The notes beneath the pieces are model-generated. The model was not told where the DNA came from and ran no database searches. It saw only the letters and a list, made by a program, of their open reading frames with translations. A stretch of 7,720 bases of DNA. Origin: an uncultured Anaerolineaceae bacterium. Lineage in GTDB: Bacteria; Chloroflexota; Anaerolineae; Anaerolineales; Anaerolineaceae. Every line of letters begins with the position of its first letter. Within the stretch, counting starts at the first letter, position 1. The DNA lies in NCBI GenBank assembly GCA_937894825.1, contig CALCQT010000410.1, forward strand, positions 1 to 7,720, written 5' to 3'. The position numbers and the translations under genes are program-made. This document shows, one piece after another, positions 5,597 through 7,720 of this stretch.

Positions 5597-5633
5597 AAAA
5601 AATCCCGCCTTATTTTCATAAAAAACAAAGGCG
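5597..5633 (-). terminator. Minus-facing hairpin with T tract, upstream of tRNA-Glu
   Basis: On the minus strand CGCCTT (5633-5628) pairs with AAGGCG (5611-5606). An inner AAAA/TTTT pairing is possible within the loop, and GGA plus six Ts follow (5602-5597). It faces the tRNA promoter and has no minus-strand gene behind it in this window, so it may shield against antisense transcription from the downstream gene or be a relic. The 6-bp outer stem is modest. Confidence 0.4.
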
Positions 5634-5658
5634 TGTCAATTCCGAAGAGGCACGGAAC

Positions 5659-5687
5659 TTGCAATAAATATAGTAGGAGCATAGAAA
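5659..5687 (+). promoter_or_regulatory. Candidate promoter of the cysteine-rich exported protein gene
   Basis: TTGCAA (5659-5664) and TAGAAA (5682-5687) are separated by 17 bp and match the consensus at four of six positions each. The start point would be near 5694, about 37 nt before the ATG. TATAGT at 5669-5674 is an alternative -10 without a -35. Confidence 0.35.
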
Positions 5688-5730
5688 AAGGATAAGAGAT
5701 TATTATTTTACATAGGAATCGGAGGGAAAA

Positions 5731-6879
5731 ATGAAAAAAACAGCTTGGGTTCTGATTAATCTGGTTAGTTTTCTTTTGATATCTAACGTTGTTTTGGCTG
5801 ACGCGGGACTTCAAATCCAAAATAATCAAAGAAAAGTGATTGATGACATCAAAGAAGCCGGCGTGGATGGTCCGATTGGCCCAGCCTACTTGCCCTATGC
5901 AACGACAACCGGTTCATTCGAACTCTGTTCGACCGATGCGTTCTTTTATCTCCTCCTAGTCAATGAATCTTCAGAGGATGCGGTTGTAACACTGCCGCGC
6001 AGAGCAAAAGTTGATGTCACGTACTACTACATTGAGGAAGAAAGTTATCTCTGTAAAGAAATACCGGTCGCCTTGTGGAATCCAAAACATTATGCAGACG
6101 CGAACAGCGGTACGGCATGTGCCGCGAGCAATGGAAAATTGTTGCTGCCAAAAAACAGTGCAGTTTCTATTCGCGGGAAAGTTGTGAATTTCTCTCATAA
6201 TTTATCGAAAGAAAATGACGATGGTGAGTTAGTCGGTGAAATTGAGCTCAAGTTTGATCTGCAGATCAATAACAAACGGAAAGCTGTCTCGGGAAGCTTG
6301 TTTGAGGAAGGTGATATCTGTAATGCGTTGGAATTCCCGACTGTCGCGAACAAAAATCGTGTGGAAGGTGGTTATTACATTGATCCAAATGGGGAAGATG
6401 TCTGCTCACTGAATTATTACTTTATCGTTGAGAACACAGACTTTTTATATTCCAATGTGGTGGAATTACCCCGCTGGATCCAACTGAATAATTCACGCTG
6501 GGATATTGGATGCACTTACCTGTATGCAGACTGTAATGTGTCCGGGTTCCGGCATTATGCCTGGACAGAGATCTCGGATAACAATACTTTCCGTGAACTG
6601 CAATATCAGTTTTGTGATCAGGATCGTTGGGCCGGAGATAATTGTTATGAAGCGGATGGTTTATGGTGGCTGCGGGTACCACCTCAGACAAAAATCGCTG
6701 TTCGTGGCATGGTGAATGATTTGTGTGACGAGGATAAAGCGGCACGTTATCCGCTTTCTGAGACGATGGTGTATGCCGGCCTGGACCTTCGCGACGCAGG
6801 ATCCAACCATTGGTGGGTGGATGGCGTGATCACAGGGACAAAGCTTCCGGAAAAGCTTTTGGATCCTGTCAAATTATAG
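5731..6879 (+). CDS. Exported cysteine-rich protein with an internal domain duplication
   Basis: A 382-residue protein of no family I recognise. Residues 1-23 form a classic Sec signal peptide (MKKTAWVLINLVSFLL... ending VLA, cleaved before Asp24). There is no lipobox, no later membrane helix and no LPXTG. Two repeats are visible, about 61-178 and 221-355. Matching landmarks are ELC66/DVC225, VTLPR/VELPR (86-90 and 244-248), C130-x4-G/C305-x4-G, and VSIRGKVVN (145-153)/IAVRGMVND (322-330). Ten cysteines (66, 108, 130, 197, 225, 261, 268, 295, 305, 332) remain after cleavage, several at equivalent places in both copies, suggesting disulfides. The composition is strand-rich and aromatic (YYYI, LWWL, HWWV). 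ATG 5731 follows GGAGGG (5721-5726). It is probably monocistronic, ending 28 nt before a strong hairpin. A binding or structural role is possible but unproven. Confidence 0.85.
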   Translation: MKKTAWVLINLVSFLLISNVVLADAGLQIQNNQRKVIDDIKEAGVDGPIGPAYLPYATTTGSFELCSTDAFFYLLLVNESSEDAVVTLPRRAKVDVTYYYIEEESYLCKEIPVALWNPKHYADANSGTACAASNGKLLLPKNSAVSIRGKVVNFSHNLSKENDDGELVGEIELKFDLQINNKRKAVSGSLFEEGDICNALEFPTVANKNRVEGGYYIDPNGEDVCSLNYYFIVENTDFLYSNVVELPRWIQLNNSRWDIGCTYLYADCNVSGFRHYAWTEISDNNTFRELQYQFCDQDRWAGDNCYEADGLWWLRVPPQTKIAVRGMVNDLCDEDKAARYPLSETMVYAGLDLRDAGSNHWWVDGVITGTKLPEKLLDPVKL

Positions 6880-6906
6880 TTGTTCTTTGTCTTGAAGTTT
6901 TGACTG

Positions 6907-6947
6907 TCAGCGGATTGAATCTCCCAATGTGCGTTTCAATCCGCTGA
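6907..6947 (+). terminator. 3' stem-loop after the exported protein gene
   Basis: TCAGCGGATTGAA (6907-6919) pairs perfectly with TTCAATCCGCTGA (6935-6947) over 13 bp around a 15-nt loop. It starts 28 nt after the stop. No T tract follows on either strand, so it is either a U-less terminator or a 3'-end protecting hairpin. Confidence 0.5.
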
Positions 6948-6961
6948 ATTCGGATCGTATT

Positions 6962-6996
6962 TCGGCTTTTTACAGCCGGACAGGGCGGAAAGCCGA
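6962..6996. repeat. Two mutually exclusive dyads upstream of the LysM gene
   Basis: TCGGCTTT (6962-6969) can pair with AAAGCCGA (6989-6996) over 8 bp. Alternatively CGGCT (6963-6967) can pair with AGCCG (6974-6978). Both use the same left arm, so only one can form at a time. Neither is followed by a T tract. The outer dyad ends 11 nt before the extended -10 of the LysM gene and covers its -35 region, so it could be an operator. Confidence 0.4.
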
Positions 6997-7006
6997 TACA
7001 AAATTG

Positions 7007-7015
7007 TGGTACGAT
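7007..7015 (+). promoter_or_regulatory. Extended -10 promoter (TGGTACGAT) giving a leaderless LysM mRNA
   Basis: TG-G-TACGAT ends 7 nt before the ATG at 7023, so transcription would begin at or next to the A of the start codon. This fits the absence of any Shine-Dalgarno before this gene. No good -35 is seen. Confidence 0.5.
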
Positions 7016-7022
7016 CAATCGC

Positions 7023-7720
7023 ATGAAACGGGCGATTGCATTTTCCATCTTTCTATGGCTGCTATTTGCTGCGGGACCTGTTTGGGCTGAGACCTATACG
7101 GTTAAAAAAGGGGATACTTTTTCCGAAATCGCCTTCAAAAATGGTCTGTCTGTGGAACAACTGACGGCAGCGAATCCCGGCGTGGATCCTTTGCTGATTC
7201 TGATCGGCGATGTGTTGATATTGCCCCCGAGCGACGAAGCTTCCTACAACGCCTTTCTGCAGGAACTGTATTCCGGTTATGTTCAAAATATTGCAATCGA
7301 ATGTTTCCCTTTGCCCTCAGAGGCAGTCAGCTGTTTGGCCCAGGTGACCAATCCGGGCCAAAAAATTGTATCAAATATTACTATAAAAATTGACCTGACC
7401 GACGCCGCCGGACGCATTGTGACTATGGAAGCAGGTACGCCGATGAGCCAGCTGCTGCCGGGTGAAGTTTTGCCGGTTCTGTTTCATTTTTCGGATGCTG
7501 TTACACCCCCGTTTACAACCGCCTTCACGATTCTCGATTTTGATGTTTATGATGACACCGTCAATTCGTTCCGAATCCCGGACACGGCGTGGCGGTACGA
7601 TTCGACAATTTCAGCGGATGGTCTGCGTGCGGCGATTCAGGTATGGTTTACGGATAGCCCGGAGGCAGCTTTGTTCGAAAAAGAAATCAATCTGTTTGCC
7701 AATGTGAATGCTTCCTTCTC
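7023..7720 (+). CDS. Exported LysM-domain protein (3' end outside the window)
   Basis: The open frame runs off the right edge after 232 complete codons. Residues 1-22 are a signal peptide (MKRAIAFSIFLWLLFAA... ending VWA). A single LysM domain spans about 24-68 with its typical marks: YTVKKGDT, SEIA, GLSVEQLTAANPG, and GDVLILPP. LysM binds N-acetylglucosamine-containing glycans such as peptidoglycan, which would hold the protein in the cell wall or on exported glycans. Beyond about residue 85 is a beta-rich region with two cysteines (94, 104; a likely disulfide) that resembles an Ig-like/transport-associated fold. It contains CLAQVTNPGQKIVSNITIKIDL and a later strand set from about 200; this part is unassigned. 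ATG 7023 lacks a Shine-Dalgarno but lies just downstream of an extended -10, implying leaderless translation. It is the second exported protein gene in a row. Confidence 0.85.
   Translation, partial: MKRAIAFSIFLWLLFAAGPVWAETYTVKKGDTFSEIAFKNGLSVEQLTAANPGVDPLLILIGDVLILPPSDEASYNAFLQELYSGYVQNIAIECFPLPSEAVSCLAQVTNPGQKIVSNITIKIDLTDAAGRIVTMEAGTPMSQLLPGEVLPVLFHFSDAVTPPFTTAFTILDFDVYDDTVNSFRIPDTAWRYDSTISADGLRAAIQVWFTDSPEAALFEKEINLFANVNASF

Noticed and set aside
5634..5639. Perfect TTGACA on the minus strand, as a -35 for the tRNA
   Set aside because: No acceptable -10 lies 15-19 bp downstream on the minus strand, and a terminator-like hairpin sits between it and the tRNA; the extended -10 at 5568-5576 is a better fit.
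6422..6745. Minus-strand frame of 107 codons within the exported protein gene
   Set aside because: His/Pro/Arg-rich antisense shadow with no start signal; the plus frame has a signal peptide and an internal repeat.
1..7720. CRISPR array, insertion sequence, integrase, or toxin-antitoxin pair
   Set aside because: No regularly spaced direct repeats, no transposase or integrase motifs and no terminal inverted repeats of an element were seen. The XRE regulator is too long and its partner is an intramembrane protease rather than a toxin.

Overview
The window is a low-to-moderate GC bacterial chromosome segment with Shine-Dalgarno-led genes, TTG used as a start at one locus, and a tRNA gene with no encoded CCA. 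The lineage cannot be fixed from sequence alone. The secreted LysM protein with a paired-cysteine region, the apparently leaderless start and the CCA-less tRNA fit Chloroflexota (Anaerolineae-like). The regulator/CPBP protease/small membrane protein block has a Firmicutes flavour and could be acquired. Both statements are inference.

Layout. Bases 1-209 are the C-terminal end of a membrane protein, closed by two back-to-back terminators (251-320). A block of five plus-strand genes follows (395-4300). It starts with an XRE-type regulator fused to a long beta-rich C-terminal domain, with a candidate operator over its transcription start. Its stop overlaps the start of a CPBP (CAAX/Abi-type) intramembrane protease. 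Next come a 108-residue three-helix membrane protein and, 10 nt downstream, a membrane-anchored alpha/beta hydrolase of the proline iminopeptidase type, read from a TTG start. The block ends with a second, separately promoted paralogue of the small membrane protein. An 18-bp bidirectional terminator separates this block from a convergent minus-strand SDR oxidoreductase (4419-5225), whose upstream region carries a perfect 7-2-7 palindrome.

Bases 5229-5730 hold no convincing protein gene. They contain a minus-strand tRNA-Glu(CUC) with an extended -10 promoter and a minus-facing hairpin with a T tract. From 5731 to the end, two exported proteins are encoded on the plus strand: a 382-residue cysteine-rich protein made of two diverged copies of one domain, and a LysM protein cut by the window edge. 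The LysM gene lacks a Shine-Dalgarno and has an extended -10 box just upstream of its ATG, so its mRNA is probably leaderless.

How the genes may work together. The 395-4300 block puts one cytoplasmic regulator beside four membrane proteins, two of which are predicted hydrolases (an intramembrane protease and a surface-facing serine hydrolase). This suggests a small envelope-stress, peptide-processing or immunity cassette. That is a hypothesis; no substrate can be read from the sequence. The two genes at the right end appear to be unrelated envelope or secreted functions.
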